64,000 nucleotides of DNA from Stomorhina lunata (lineage: Eukaryota > Arthropoda > Insecta > Diptera > Rhiniidae), in contig OW121744.1 in NCBI GenBank assembly GCA_933228675.1, positions 100,535,122 through 100,599,121 of the forward strand. Reading direction: 5' to 3'. Numbering within the stretch: position 1 is the first letter of the stretch; each line of letters starts with the position of its first letter. The notes under the pieces were generated by a model, which saw nothing but the letters and a program-made list of their open reading frames with translations, ran no database searches and had not been told where the DNA came from. Shown piece after piece: positions 1 through 10,930 of this stretch. The position numbers and the translations under genes were made by a program.

Positions 1-219
1 TGGCGAGACCCCATTCCTCTAGACATTCGTACACTGCTAGAGCTTGTTCCTCCCCTGAGCTACTGTTCTTTTGTCCCCTGCGATGCCAGAACAGCAAACT
101 GTTTTTTCTGCTCAGTTTGGCAATCTTTAAATCTAACAAAATTAAATATTTTAGGGGGTGACAAAAAAAAAAATCCTCCAACGATTTCTTAAAACCATAA
201 TCATATTTTTTTTTTTATT

Positions 220-335
220 ATTTCGGATGTAGAGACCTCAACTGATCATCAGAACCTTCGGCATTTTCCGTCACATTGAAATTTAGAACCCACTTCTTTA
301 TCATGGAGTTGGATGGTGCAGAGTCCCTATAACCC
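220..335 (-). pseudogene. Mariner-related transposase N-terminal remnant (DUF4817-like)
   Basis: On the minus strand the sequence reads SAPSNSMIKKWVLNFNVT followed by a basic stretch, resembling the helix-turn-helix N-terminal region (DUF4817 type) of Tc1/mariner-related transposases, where a serine/proline turn is followed by a KKWV.NF recognition helix. No initiator, catalytic DDE/D region or terminal repeats could be found nearby, so this is at best a decayed fragment. Recognition is from memory of the family pattern and is weak. Confidence 0.25.
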
Positions 336-514
336 CGAGATAATCTGCTTTCAAAGGCTGTCAAGCTTGTTTAAATGTATACAGTAATTAATTGACAATT
401 CAAAAAAACAAAGACTTTATAGACCTGCCTGCCCCGTATTACAATAGAACAGCTCCGAAGTGTATGGAGAAGATGGATTAATAGTACAGAAGTATCAGAA
501 TTGATTTGTGAAAT

Positions 515-650
515 AGTGTTCTGCCAAATTTTGATGTCAAAGATGCTACATGTTCAGGAAGGCTGATTAATAAAGGCACTGTAAAGATATTAGCTAATGC
601 TATTAGGAAAATAACAACGAGTGACATCGCTGAGAGGTTGAGTTTATGAC
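515..650 (+). pseudogene. Mariner transposase remnant
   Basis: Frame starting at 527 reads NFDVKDATCSGRLINKG and continues to SDIAERLSL before a stop near 645. This follows the mariner (mos1-like) N-terminal pattern FDVKDAPRSGRP followed by an HTH with a IAQEL-type helix. Weaker similarity may continue to about 860. The copy carries stops and lacks recognisable TIRs or catalytic aspartates, so it is an old inactive fragment, separate from the mariner derivative at 7779-8335. Confidence 0.45.
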
Positions 651-859
651 CATTTCAAAGTCCTACGTTTATCATTGAAGCATTATATGGGCTTCCATTT
701 TCTTACTATGTGAAATAAGTTAAGGAGCTTTTACCGGATAATCAACAATTAATCAACGCGAGATCAAATACAAGTTTTATCACTCGACTAATGCTTTTTC
801 GACATTAACTAAAATGGAGAGGTCAAAAGCCACTTGAATCAGTTTTCATTCAATAATTG

Positions 860-2970
860 TATAAGGTTAAAATTTGTTGGACAAGAATGGCCGATATGCA
901 TTTTTGTAAAATATTTTTATTCAAAAAAAAAAAAAAAACAAGAAATTACTTTCTGAACAACCCAATACTATGGCTTAAACTGTTCTATAGAATGTGGCTA
1001 CACTTTGACCATAATAAAAATTCTTCTTAAATGTTTACACACAAAAAAATCTTATGTATAACAATTCAAGTATGTGTCTTAAGTCTTTCGTTTTATGAAT
1101 GAATTCTGTAATTTAAAACCGCTAAATCACTTTGAATTACTTTTTTTTTTTTGATTAAAATATTTAAATTGTGGGGTTAAGTTCTACCACACAAAAAGCT
1201 TTTTAAAAATTTTTGCAAAACATTTTGCAATTTTAAACGATTTTTTCTTTACAAAAATCTATAAATTTGCTGCTAATAATTTATTTAACCTTGCATTCAA
1301 TTTTAACGTTTGGCTTCAAGAATCATCATTAAAAGCAATAAATTTTTATTATTTACATAGAAAAACAACTAATTTAGATGAAGAGCAAGGTGATCGTTTC
1401 AAATTGTGTTCATTATTTTCTTGTCGTCGTTTCTTTTCAGCTTCAACAGACAATCTCTAATTGCAATTACAGCGACAACAGATTTTTCCATTTTCAACAG
1501 AAAACAACTCGTGTTTGTCGTCTTTTTCGAGCTGTTAAATGTTGATGCTTTAATATCAAACGTTTTTCATTTGACTAATTATGAAAAAATCATCATTAAT
1601 GTAAGAAAAAACCAACCAAGAAAAAAAAAACGACTTAAAAATGTCATAAATGAAATAAAAAGTTTAAAGACTCGGTTGATGGTTTTTAATTCAAATGAAA
1701 CGTTTAAAGCAGTACATAATTATAAGGTTAGAAAAAAAAAACATTTAAAATTTATGAAAGATCTACTTTGAAATCATCAATTGTCAAAGTGACAACCATA
1801 ACAATTATTTAACACAAATTATCATTTTTAAGCCACTTTCAAGCTTAAAATGTTGGAGGCTTTAACTAAAAGTTTTAGAACAATTTTTAATAGGTTTGCG
1901 GTTTAATTATTTTAAATGTGTCTTAATAGACTTTTAAGATGTTTAAGACATTAACTGAGATTTTTGCGGGTTTTAACCTTCAGTGGTTGGTTAAAATATT
2001 TTAAGGCATTTTAACTGTTTTTTTTTTCCTTACAAAAGACATTTTCGTTTTTTTTTTCAGACATTTTAGGCATCTCAAATTGTGTCTGGTTTATTGCGTT
2101 GTTAGCTTTAGGATTTTAAAGTTGGTACTTGTTTTTTTAGTTTCTTTGTACTTTTTAGTTTTGCCCACAAAAATATTTTTGTGATGCGTTCTGCAATTGA
2201 CAAGTTTTGTTGATTTGATGCCTAAAGAGATTATAAATTTTAAAACAAAACATTTTTATCTTAAAGATTACATTTTAGGTTTGTTGTAACCTCATGCTGT
2301 TGTTGTATGATTTATATGTTAGGAATTCTTATGGAAAAGGCACATGCATAGGAGACACTTCATTGAAAATTAATATAACTCAAAATATAACAGTTGTCAA
2401 AATAAAAGAAAAAAATCAAGTGAAATACTTTTTTAAAACTTCCTTTTTTCAGCCCTAAAATAAAATTCTATAAAACTTTTCATATAATTTTACTTAGAAC
2501 TATTTTTGTTACTTAAGACTTTCTTCTAGCAAATCATCATTTTTTTTACAAAGTTGGAAAATTGTTTTTTGTTTTTAGGCATTTTTGCCGAAATTAAGTA
2601 ATTAAATGTACTTTTCAAAGAGTTATTAGAGAAGGCAAAAACAAACAAAATTTAACATTTAGAAAAATTGCAAAAAAAAAAAAAAATTGAAATTAGAAAA
2701 TATTGTGGAAATTGAAAAGTTGCCCAGTAAAACTTTTCATTACCAAATAATGAGTTAAACAGTTAAACTATTGAACACGAACTACTTACTCATTCGCTGT
2801 TTAAGTCATTACATTAACATGGGGATGTCATTGGAGGCAAGTACTTACTAATTGCAGAAAATTAATGACTTGGGTAAGCAATTTGAAAACAACAACAACA
2901 ACAGCAACAACTTTTTTGTTGTTGTTTTATTAAAAACATATATTTTTAAACGAAATACAAAATTTTTTTT
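860..2970. other. AT-rich DNA without recognised gene
   Basis: This stretch has many A and T homopolymers and no recognisable gene. It holds one 121-codon open frame (1406-1771, +) with a hydrophobic start and a lysine-rich C-terminus (KVRKKKHLKF) that matches no family I know and may be chance. There is a small CAACAACAACAGCAACAAC run near 2893-2912. Confidence 0.5.
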
Positions 2971-2972
2971 AA

Positions 2973-3040
2973 TGGTCCCATGGGGGCTCGAACCCAGACC
3001 CTCCGACTGCTAGGCAGAGACTCTTCCACTGAGCTACTTC
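2973..3040 (-). pseudogene. tRNA-like relic (tRNA pseudogene or SINE head)
   Basis: On the minus strand there is a good Pol III box A (TAGCTCAGTGG, 3026-3036) and box B (GGTTCGAGCCC, 2984-2994) 31 bp apart, as in tRNA genes. The anticodon arm is imperfect (CTCTG/CGGAG stem with an oversized loop; AGC is a possible anticodon), and the 5' sequence does not pair with the 3' GGGACC, so no acceptor stem forms. A tRNA-derived SINE head or a dead tRNA gene both fit. Confidence 0.5.
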
Positions 3041-3043
3041 ATA

Positions 3044-3825
3044 TGTTGAAAACTTAGCAGCTTATAATTAATATAAACAATTTTTATTTTTAGATCCAAA
3101 ATCATGTGAAAATAACTTTGTTTTTCCCTGCTTTTTTTTGCTTTGTTGTAATTTTTGGAAAAATATTTTTATACGATTTTTTGTAATTATTTTAAAACTT
3201 TTTTTAAATTATTTTAAAACTTAAACAATTTAAATCTTCTTTTTTGTATAAGTTTTTACATTAGATTGACTCTTACTTACTTAAATGTTACAACCTGTTA
3301 ATGTCAAAGTCCGAGCATATTTTAGAATTCCATGGATTTCGATCTTGTTGGAATATTCTCCAATTTTATAGTCCAAGCTTTGAAAAAAGTTCCTCTACTT
3401 TGTCTTTCTATCGAAGTTTCGGACATCCTCCTCTAAAATTAGGTAGTGGGACATTTCAATTCTAATTTTATCCTCTTCATTTGTATTTTTTTTATCGATC
3501 TTATGGGACAACTCTCGGAACATGTAAACTCACAATATTAATGGGTGTTAAACTAGCTCCCCGGGTGATACCATGAGGAGGTGTGTGTCCACAGTTGAGA
3601 TGATGAGAGGATGACCCAGATAAGTTGGGCTTACCAAGTTAAGACCAATTAGAATCGTGTTTGGTATTCAACATCCCCTAGATTATCAAAATTGACTCAT
3701 GATGGTATTTTTCATTAACGTGAGTTAGTTTTACAAATTTTTTTTTACAGAAGATAATATTTAAGTTCTTAAAATTCAAAAATCATTAAAAAAGACTCTT
3801 TTAATAAAAAAAAAAACTAAAAAAA
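3044..3825. other. Intergenic DNA, no gene recognised
   Basis: This AT-rich sequence has a less AT-rich island at about 3540-3680 (GCTCCCCGGGTGATACC region) that looks like decayed repeat, but I cannot assign it to a family. Confidence 0.4.
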
Positions 3826-3831
3826 ATTGTT

Positions 3832-3890
3832 GCCCTTGATGGGATTTGAACCGGGGCCATTCAGTTTAAATTACCATCTTAATTACAAAT
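3832..3890 (-). pseudogene. Possible second tRNA-like B-box relic
   Basis: The minus strand contains GGTTCAAATCCC (3841-3852), a good box B, followed by GGGCAACA and a T-run. No convincing box A or anticodon arm is visible. It has the same strand and a similar tail to the relic at 2973-3040, so both could be pieces of one tRNA-derived SINE family. Confidence 0.25.
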
Positions 3891-4254
3891 AAGTACTTCT
3901 GTAATAACTTATTATTTATTCGGATGGTATGTTGTAGTCGTTACAAGGTAACCAGTTATCAGAGTACTTGCCATTACCAAAGTTTTGCTGGGTGATTTGG
4001 AAAAAGATCAATAAATGTATGAAACGTATTGGAAATATACAAAAAGTAACAATATATACCCTTTCAATACAGGAATTTAAAAAAGCTGTTCTGTTGATTT
4101 TATTTTATGAACTAGCCACTGAGGTCGTGCTTTTTGAACCCATTTTAATTTTTCTTGAGCGAGTTTCTTACCCTTATTGTAATAATGTCATAAGTCGCAA
4201 ACCAATGTAAAGCCTTGATATCAATATGTACTTCTCATTCTGTTATTCTTGACT

Positions 4255-4625
4255 AACAGTGGAGCATAGGGCCTCAACCATTCTTTTATATCGAACTCTA
4301 TTGCGAAATGTTAGGCATATGTAAGTCATTCCATAAATAATTTGTTGCTTTCAAAATTGACCTTCTCTACGTTCTAGCAGGCGAATCAACATGACAGCCG
4401 CTTCCCTGTAGATTGCAACGAAGCACTTGTAGAGCAATCTTGGTATTTTTTCTTCGAAGTATGTGGCCTATCCACTTTCATTTTTGTTGTCGCGTTTAGT
4501 AGATCTTCATTTCTTATGCGATTCGGCCACCATAATACAGATTTTGCCTAATTAATACGCGATATCGATCAATATCCCCGTCAGCGCCACCTTTTGTAGA
4601 TACCCCAAACTACCAAGAGAACACT
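4255..4625 (-). pseudogene. RTE-like non-LTR retrotransposon, 3' end of ORF2
   Basis: On the minus strand, with frameshifts, the sequence reads WWPNRIRNEDLLNATTK, WIGHILRRKNTKIALQVLR, NLQG and finally NRVRYKRMVEALCS. This order (WPNRISN, WIGHVLRK, ALxWNPQG, NRxRWRxLVEALCS) is the C-terminal region of the ORF2 of common insect RTE-like retrotransposons. It is the 3' part of the same broken element whose catalytic domain is at 5540-5885 and whose EN/RT junction is at 7208-7775; all three lie in the correct minus-strand order, with foreign DNA in between. Stops and frameshifts show it is dead. Confidence 0.7.
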
Positions 4626-5455
4626 CTGATACACTAAAAAAAATAACTCGGGAAACGACTTTGCCTGGATTGTAGGCCCTATTAAGTTCATGACAAATCG
4701 TGCAAAAATATTTCAGAAATACCTCAAAATTTAAGAGTTATACACAAAAACTAGATTTTTACGAGGTTCGTCAACTTATTGACCCATAGCTTAGCCAGTT
4801 TGTATCCGATTTTAATTTTTGTTTTAACAGCTAATAAAAATAGCATAACAATTTTGACACATTTGAAATCCAAAAGTGTCTTTTTTGTTAAGAATGCGAG
4901 TATCTATAAAAATAATCAAAATTTGCACACTTTTTTGACTTTAATAGCTTTTTATTGTTTATTCTTATATAAAAGCTCATAAAAGTTTATATCAATATAA
5001 CAAGATAATTTCGTTCCTAATTAAAAATTGTTTAAACTTTTTAAGTCAGACGAAAAATCTAAAAGTTTTTAAGCTTTTTATAGACCGACTAGGCTATTTA
5101 TTACGTACTTGCTTGGTAACACGGTATGTAAACATTTTAACTTTGGAAAAAGTTCCATAACTTTTGTAAATGTAAACCGATATCAAAAAGTAATATCTCG
5201 TTTTTTTCCACATAGAACTAGCTTCTAAGACTGTATAAAATAAAATAGTTTTTTAAGAAAAAAGTTGAAATAAGTGCTTTTAAATTTTAATGATTACTAA
5301 CAAATTTAAAAAAAAAAACAAAGCGAACTTTTGATAAAAACTTACCTAATTTCTAAGAATATAAATCATATGCATACAGCTTTTAAAAGCTTGATCCCTT
5401 GACTTCCCAAAACTGTTCTACAAATGTGATAGTTGGAGGTAAAAAAGTACTACGA
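4626..5455. other. AT-rich DNA separating two RTE fragments
   Basis: This stretch interrupts the RTE-like ORF between its C-terminal part and its catalytic part. It contains no recognisable protein or terminal repeats. Its base composition is much more AT-rich than the flanking RTE pieces, which suggests an insertion; the exact ends could not be fixed. Confidence 0.4.
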
Positions 5456-5539
5456 CCTATACGAAAACAGTTTTTTTTGTTTGCGAATATCTCAAAATTT
5501 TATGTTTCGAAATCTTTAAAAATGATTTTTGTTTTTTCT

Positions 5540-5885
5540 CATCTAGGGGTATAACACCCACTAGATTGCTTTCCAAATTTTGACAAAAATTGCTTATCAA
5601 TAACCTCTTTATCGACATTGATGTGTGTTGATTTGCTCCATAGCCTCCAGGCATAATCATTGTCTTGGAAATATTGATTTCTAGCCCAGCTGGCCGAGAT
5701 TTAACAGTGATAGAGTTGGTGTTTTTTTTTTAAGAAGACCTGAGCTTTGGATTAGAAGACATGCGTCATCAGTGTATTCCAGGTCTTCGAGTTGTTTAAA
5801 GAGTTTCCATTGGATACCGTGTTTACCATTTAGAGCCGTGCGCATTATGTTGCCGATGGTGAGGATAAAAAGTATAGGTGACTTA
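5540..5885 (-). pseudogene. RTE-like reverse transcriptase, catalytic palm fragment
   Basis: On the minus strand the sequence reads LFILTIGNIMRTALNGKHGIQWKLF, then LEDLEYTDDACLL, then GLEINISKT. This matches the RT motifs of RTE-like ORF2: the LDDLDFADD catalytic box (here YTDD, so the motif is already altered) followed by the AGLKINxxKTK motif. Frame breaks occur around 5730 and 5660. It is an inactive central fragment of the element that also covers 4255-4625 and 7208-7775. Confidence 0.7.
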
Positions 5886-6097
5886 TTATCTTATTAGCTA
5901 ATTTATCTTTGCCCAAGTACATTGCCCGAATGCCACATCCCCCCTAGCAACATGCAATTTCACCTCTCTGGCATAACATTTATACCCACAATAATACCTG
6001 ATACCTAATCCTCCAGAAACTTGTCACACAACCTCCAATAAAATATGCATATTACAACCAAACAAGAATTAACAGTATCAACCGTGAAGATGATACC

Positions 6098-6834
6098 ATG
6101 CTACCCCCCAGACGACATGCTACATTATCCCCCCGACAAAATGTCACACCATCCCCCATACGAAACTCCGGCTTAACGCCCGGTAATATGCCACATTACA
6201 CCCCCACAACAAGCTCCGCTAATCTCCCACAACATGCTATATTATCCCCCAATCATCATGCTACTCTAGCCCACTGGCAATATGCTACATCCGTTTTAAC
6301 CGCCGGCAATATGCCACATAACACCATCTCAGCAAGCTTCACTAATCCGCCGCAATATGCTACATTACCAGCCAATCATCATACTACTTTAGCCCCCTTG
6401 CAATATGCTACACCTTTCCCCCTACAACACGCTTCATTAACCCCCCACAACATGCTAATTTAGCCCACTGGCAATATGCTACATCCGCTTTAACCGCCGG
6501 CAATATGCCACATAACATCCCCTCAGCAAGCTTCGCTAATCCACCGCAATATGCTACATTATCCCCCAATCATCATACTACTTTAGCCCCCTGGCAATAT
6601 ACCACACCTTCCCCCCTACAGCACGCTGGTTACATCATACCCTACCCCGCCAACGATATGCTACAATACCCAGAAGATAATATACTATATTACCCCCTCA
6701 CAACAAGCTATTTCAACGCCCTACAACAGGCTGCAGTTCCTTACCCGACAAGTCAGGTGCCCGATGTCGAACTGCTTTTGGCTGAAAAAAGAAGAGCTCG
6801 AGAGAATGGCAAATTCATAGACCCCCCAATTTAA
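6098..6834 (+). repeat. Pro/Thr/His-rich repeat region with two open frames
   Basis: This relatively C-rich segment contains about three degenerate copies of a unit reading like NPPQYATLSPNHHTTLAP-(L/W)-QYATPxPLQHA. The two best copies (about 6270-6463 and 6464-6657) are 194 bp apart, so the second copy runs in a different frame: 6098-6463 (121 codons) and 6505-6834 (109 codons). Each frame stays open across its copy. No signal peptide or known domain is visible. The last ~40 codons (6715-6834, VPDVELLLAEKRRAREN) are the Jockey-type linker described separately, so the whole segment belongs to mobile-element debris rather than to a host gene. Confidence 0.45.
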
Positions 6835-7205
6835 AAATGGATTCCAAAATTGCATAAAATCACTTAGGAAATTACTAGAAACCCAAGGGGCTGAATCTCT
6901 GAAAATCGGATTATTCGTTACGGGGAGCTGCTAAAAGCTATAAATATCCTATCATTCGTAAACCTTTGAGAACTACTAGTGGAGACTGGGCAAGAAGCGA
7001 CTCAGAGAATGGTAATCTGTTTGTTAACCACTTGAAAAATATATTTACCCCCAACTTATCAAATGACATAATGGAGTTACCCCCTGTGGTACAGCAACGT
7101 AGAACAACGTCTGAGATTCGGAAGGTTATAAAATCTAAAGCGGAATTCTTAAGTACTCCACAACCTATTGAAGCTGGTGTTCCAGCTAAGGAACCTGAAT
7201 TTTAA
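6715..7205 (+). pseudogene. Jockey-like non-LTR retrotransposon, EN-RT linker fragment
   Basis: The frame ending at 6834 reads VPDVELLLAEKRRAREN; the frame 6966-7205 reads TTSGDWARSDSENGNLFVNH, then LKNIFTPN and later IRKVIKSK. This follows the region between endonuclease and reverse transcriptase in Jockey-clade ORF2 (LLAEKRRARxxW ... DGxWARSDxEKAxLFAxHLxxVFxPN ... EIxxxIK). Stops separate the pieces, and it ends at about 7205 where minus-strand RTE sequence resumes, so it was inserted into the RTE-like element. Confidence 0.6.
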
Positions 7206-7207
7206 AA

Positions 7208-7775
7208 ATGTAAAAAATCCTACTTATAGTCGATCAACGCTAGGTAAATGGGCTTGCCGATCCTTCAATATCACATAAAAGCATCTCCGCTGATATATTA
7301 TCATTGCCCAGGGCCTTGTTGTGCTTAAGGCTGTTAATGGCGTTCTTTACTTCCTGTATTGTTGGTGGATTGTCTGAAATTCCATTGAATATACTTTCAT
7401 GGCTGGTTTCATTAAGCACTTCCGTCAGTGTTTGTGTTAGCCCAATTTTTCTTTTATGGTCTTTAACTCCTAGTGTTTGTTGACCAACCTCTTTGTTTGT
7501 TGGAGTGACAAATCTGGAGATCTTAACACATGCGTCGCTGTTGTTGATAACATTTGGAAGCCGATTCCTTATGGAAATAAAAAAGACATTTTGATGTTTC
7601 TGCTTTCGCCATATCAGACCTCAGAGCCTCAACATTTGATCGAAATTTAGATAGAACTAAGTGATGGTCGCTGTTTATATCTGCTCCGCGTCTCGAGCAT
7701 ACATTAAGTAAAGATTATCGCCACTTAGAATTGATCAAAATGCGATCAATACCTTAGGCTATCTATTGCAAGTAA
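7208..7775 (-). pseudogene. RTE-like element: endonuclease end and start of RT
   Basis: On the minus strand the sequence reads GIDRILINSKWR, then SRRGADINSDHHLVLSKFR, then after one frameshift (near 7580) ISIRNRLPNVINNS, and finally PPTIQEVKNAINSLKHNKA with DNISAEML. SDHH is the terminal catalytic motif of the apurinic-type endonuclease and PPxxEEVxxAIxxLKNNKAPG opens the RT domain of RTE-like ORF2. Upstream the ORF is cut by the mariner derivative at 7779-8335. It is dead, and it is the 5' member of the three-part element (4255-4625, 5540-5885). Confidence 0.75.
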
Positions 7776-7778
7776 TTA

Positions 7779-8335
7779 CAGGGTGGCCCAAAATTCGCGA
7801 ACGGATTTGAAAAATTAATAACTTCTCTAATTTAATTATTATTATTATTTTTCTTTTAAGGACTTGTAAAATCAATCTGGGAGATTAATTATGAAAGGTT
7901 ACCACGTTATCCAGCGAACCAAAATCATAGAACTTTATTTTGAACATCATCAACGATCAATAATTCAAACTCAACGAGCCTATCGTCGTCATTTTAATGT
8001 GCGGAATTCACCATCCGAAACAATGATTCGACGCTTAGTGACACGTTTTCAGGAACAAGGCTCAGTGAGGAATCTTCCACGAAGCGGAAGACCACATTCT
8101 GTTATTAGTAAAGCAAATATTCAACGCGTTCTGGAGAGTGTTGAGGAGAATCCTGAAACATCAACTCGAAGGCGCTCTGCTGAGCTCGGCGGTTTTTACG
8201 CAAAATATTAAAGGGAATTTTACATCTTTTCACATACAAGGTGCAGTTAGTGCAAGAACTAAAGCCATGAGATTCCCAAGAACGATTAATTTATGCAGTT
8301 TGCTTTCCCCCCTTCGGCCTTTTTGGGCCACCCTG
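7779..8335 (+). mobile_element. Internally deleted Tc1/mariner-like element (557 bp)
   Basis: The ends are inverted repeats: CAGGGTGGCCCAAAA at 7779-7793 and its exact reverse complement at 8321-8335. Both ends are flanked by TA (7777-7778 and 8336-8337), the target duplication of Tc1/mariner transposons. The interior holds the 5' part of a transposase and then jumps straight to the 3' terminal region, so the catalytic DDE/D part is missing. It sits at the 5' edge of the RTE-like endonuclease fragment and so is younger than it. Confidence 0.9.
7891..8285 (+). pseudogene. Truncated mariner-type transposase (DUF4817 N-terminus)
   Basis: The start at 7891 gives MKGYHVIQRTKIIELYFEHH, followed by TQRAYRRHFNVRNSPSETMI, RRLVTRFQEQGSVRN and LPRSGRPHSV: the helix-turn-helix DNA-binding region of the DUF4817 type found at the N-terminus of many insect Tc1/mariner-related transposases. 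The frame closes at 8211, but another frame continues the family pattern as RFLRKILKG then TYKVQLVQELKP, so there is a small frameshift near 8190 and a stop at about 8266. Only about a third of the usual ~340 residues remains and no catalytic aspartate is present. It could bind TIRs at most. Confidence 0.8.
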
Positions 8336-8337
8336 TA

Positions 8338-9440
8338 TATACCGATTTTAACCACTCTTAATATTCATAGTCCAGACTCACAGTGTTAGTGATTCTAAAA
8401 GATAATTTTGTTGCCGAATTTCGATTTTTTTACTTAGTTGAAGAGTTGAGTTACGAAAATATTTATTGCGCACCCTCCACCATATTTTTATAACGCTATA
8501 TCTCGAAAACTAGAGCTAACTAGAGCATCATTGAATTCAGCATACTCGAATTATCTTTACCCACTAAGTCTCCCCTTTGTCGGTTTTTTCAACTAGCAAA
8601 GTGTTATCTTTAAAAGGCTCCGAATCGACAGCATACCAGCCTTTTGGACGAATTGACATGTTTAAATCGATTCAGAAAGTGTAGAAATATGTCTCAGACT
8701 AATATTGCATGATAAATACGAGTATTAAAAAACCCACCAATGTTACAAATAAACGTCATTAAAATCGTAACAAAATCGCATTTTGAAAAAAAAACGCAAC
8801 AGGCGACCCTGAACAAATTGTTCAAACATCACAACAATTTAAATTTGAATTTTTTATCTTGAGGTAAAATACTCATATTAATAGTAAATGATTATACCGA
8901 AAAATTAATTGAATTAACGTCAAGAAACTTAACAACAAAATGTGAAACTTGAAACATGAAAAATTTTCTTTAACAACAACTGGAGGTGTTTTGCGAACAA
9001 AGTAATTAAAATTCCAAATGAAAAATTATAATTTACTAAAAAAATAAAACATTTTTAATCTTTAGGGTATCAGTAACGCTTATTAAGTTTTTAGTTAAAT
9101 AAATAATTATTACTTTTGAAGTGAAGTTCTCACTTGATATCAAGTGATTTTTGAATAGTTTTTGATTAGTTTTAAGTTTCATTTCATACTTAGAATATTT
9201 AAGATTTTTATTAATTTCCGCTTTTTTGTTTGGTTTTACTTAGGTCTTCTATTGGTTCTGTGGTTGGTTTTAAATAAATTGTATATTAATTATGCATGGA
9301 AAAAAATTGAAATTAACTTATCTGGATGTTCTTGAAAAGCTACGTAAAAGCTTATGTTCTTCACTTGATGGAGATGATACTTGAAATCAGGAAATCTATA
9401 ATTGTTGAAGTAATAACATAATAAACTAGAAAAATTTCCG
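8338..9440. other. Intergenic DNA with a short fragment of the 0.77-kb repeat
   Basis: No gene is visible. About 8630-8715 resembles the internal part of the interspersed repeat found at 21241-22015: the sequence around TTTAAATCGATTCAGAAAGTG aligns with CTAAATCGACTCAGAAAGTG there. The rest is AT-rich. Confidence 0.4.
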
Positions 9441-10850
9441 ACAGAAATATTTTACTACAGAAAAAAAAAAAAATTTCTAAAGAAAAATTTTCGATAACAA
9501 AATTTTTCTAAAGAAAAATTTTCGATAACAAAATTTTTCTAAAGAAAAATTTTCGATAACAAAATTTTTCTAAAGAAAATTTTCGATAACAAAACTTTTC
9601 TAAAGAAAAATTTTCGATAACAAAATATTTTAAAGAAAAATTTTCGATAGAAATATTTTTCTATAGAAAAATTTTCGATAAAAAAATTTTTCTATAGAAA
9701 AATTTTCGATAAAAAAATTTTTCTATAGAAAAATTTTCGATAAAAAAATTTTTCTATAGAAAAATTTTCGATAAAAAAATTTTTCTATAGAAAAATTTTC
9801 GATAAAAAAGTTTTTCTATAGAAAAATTTTCGATAAAAAAAATTTTCTATAGAAAAATTTTTGATAGAAAAATTTTTGATAAAAAAATTTTTCTATAGAA
9901 AAATTTTCGATAAAAAAATTTTTCTATAGAAAAATTTTCGATAAAAAAATTTTCTAAAGAAAAATTATCGATAAAAAAATTTTTCTATAGAAAAATTTCG
10001 ATAAACAAATTTTTCTATAGAAAAATTTCGATAAAAAATTTTTCTATAGAAAAATTTTCGATAAAAAAATTTTTCTATAGAAAAATTTTCGATAAAAAAT
10101 TTTTCTATAGAAAAATTTTCGATAAAAAAATTTTTCTATAGAAAAATTTTCGATAAAAAAATTTTTCTATAGAAAAAAATTTTGATAGAAATATTCTTCT
10201 ATAGAAGAATTTTCAATAGAACATTTTTCCATAGAAAAATTTTCAATAGAAATATTTTTCTATAGAAAAATTTTCAATAGAAATATTTTTCTGTAGAAAA
10301 ATTTTCAAAGGAATATTTTCCAATAGAAAAATTTTCAAAAGAAATATTTTCCAATAGAAAAATTTTCAATAGAAATTTTTTTCTATAGAAAAATTTTCAA
10401 TAAAAAAAATTTCCACAGAAAAATTTTCTATAAAAAAATTTTTCTATTAAAAATTTTTCGAAGAAAAAATATGAAAAAATTTTTCTATAGAAACATTTTC
10501 GATAAAAAATTTTTGATAAAAATATTCTTCAATAGAAATATTTGTCTATAGAAAAATTTTCAATAGAAATATTTTTCTATAGAAAAATTTTCAACAGAAA
10601 TATTTTTCTATAGAAAAATTTTCAATAAAAATATTTTTCTATAGAAAAATTTTCAATAGAAATATTTTTCTATAGAAAAATTTTCAATAGAAATATTTTT
10701 CTATAGAAAAATTTTCAATAGAAATATTTTTCTATAGAAAAATTTTCAATAGAAATATTTTTCTATAGAAAAATTTTCAATAGAAATATTTTTCTATAGA
10801 AAAATTTTCAATAGAAATATTTTTCTATAGAAAATTTTTTGCCAAAAATT
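9440..10850. repeat. Minisatellite array A, 31-bp palindromic unit
   Basis: Tandem array of a 31-bp unit; successive CTATAG motifs are 31 bp apart (for example 9661 and 9692). Each unit is a 24-bp palindrome centred on CTATAG plus a 7-bp spacer CGATAAA. From about 10170 the spacer changes to a CAATAGA type, giving two subfamilies. Early units (9470-9600) lack the CTATAG centre. No coding content. Confidence 0.95.
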
Positions 10851-10930
10851 ATTTTATCGAACATTTTTTCATGGCAATTTGTTTCATCAAAAATTTTCGT
10901 TAGAAATTTTTTTATTGAAAATTTTCGATA

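Noticed and set aside
1406..1771. 121-codon plus-strand frame preceded by a TTCTTTTCAG acceptor-like sequence
   Set aside because: No homology recognised, no partner exon found; described only within the surrounding AT-rich region.
3968..4210. 80-codon plus-strand frame
   Set aside because: No recognisable domain, AT-biased composition, and it adjoins RTE debris; indistinguishable from chance.
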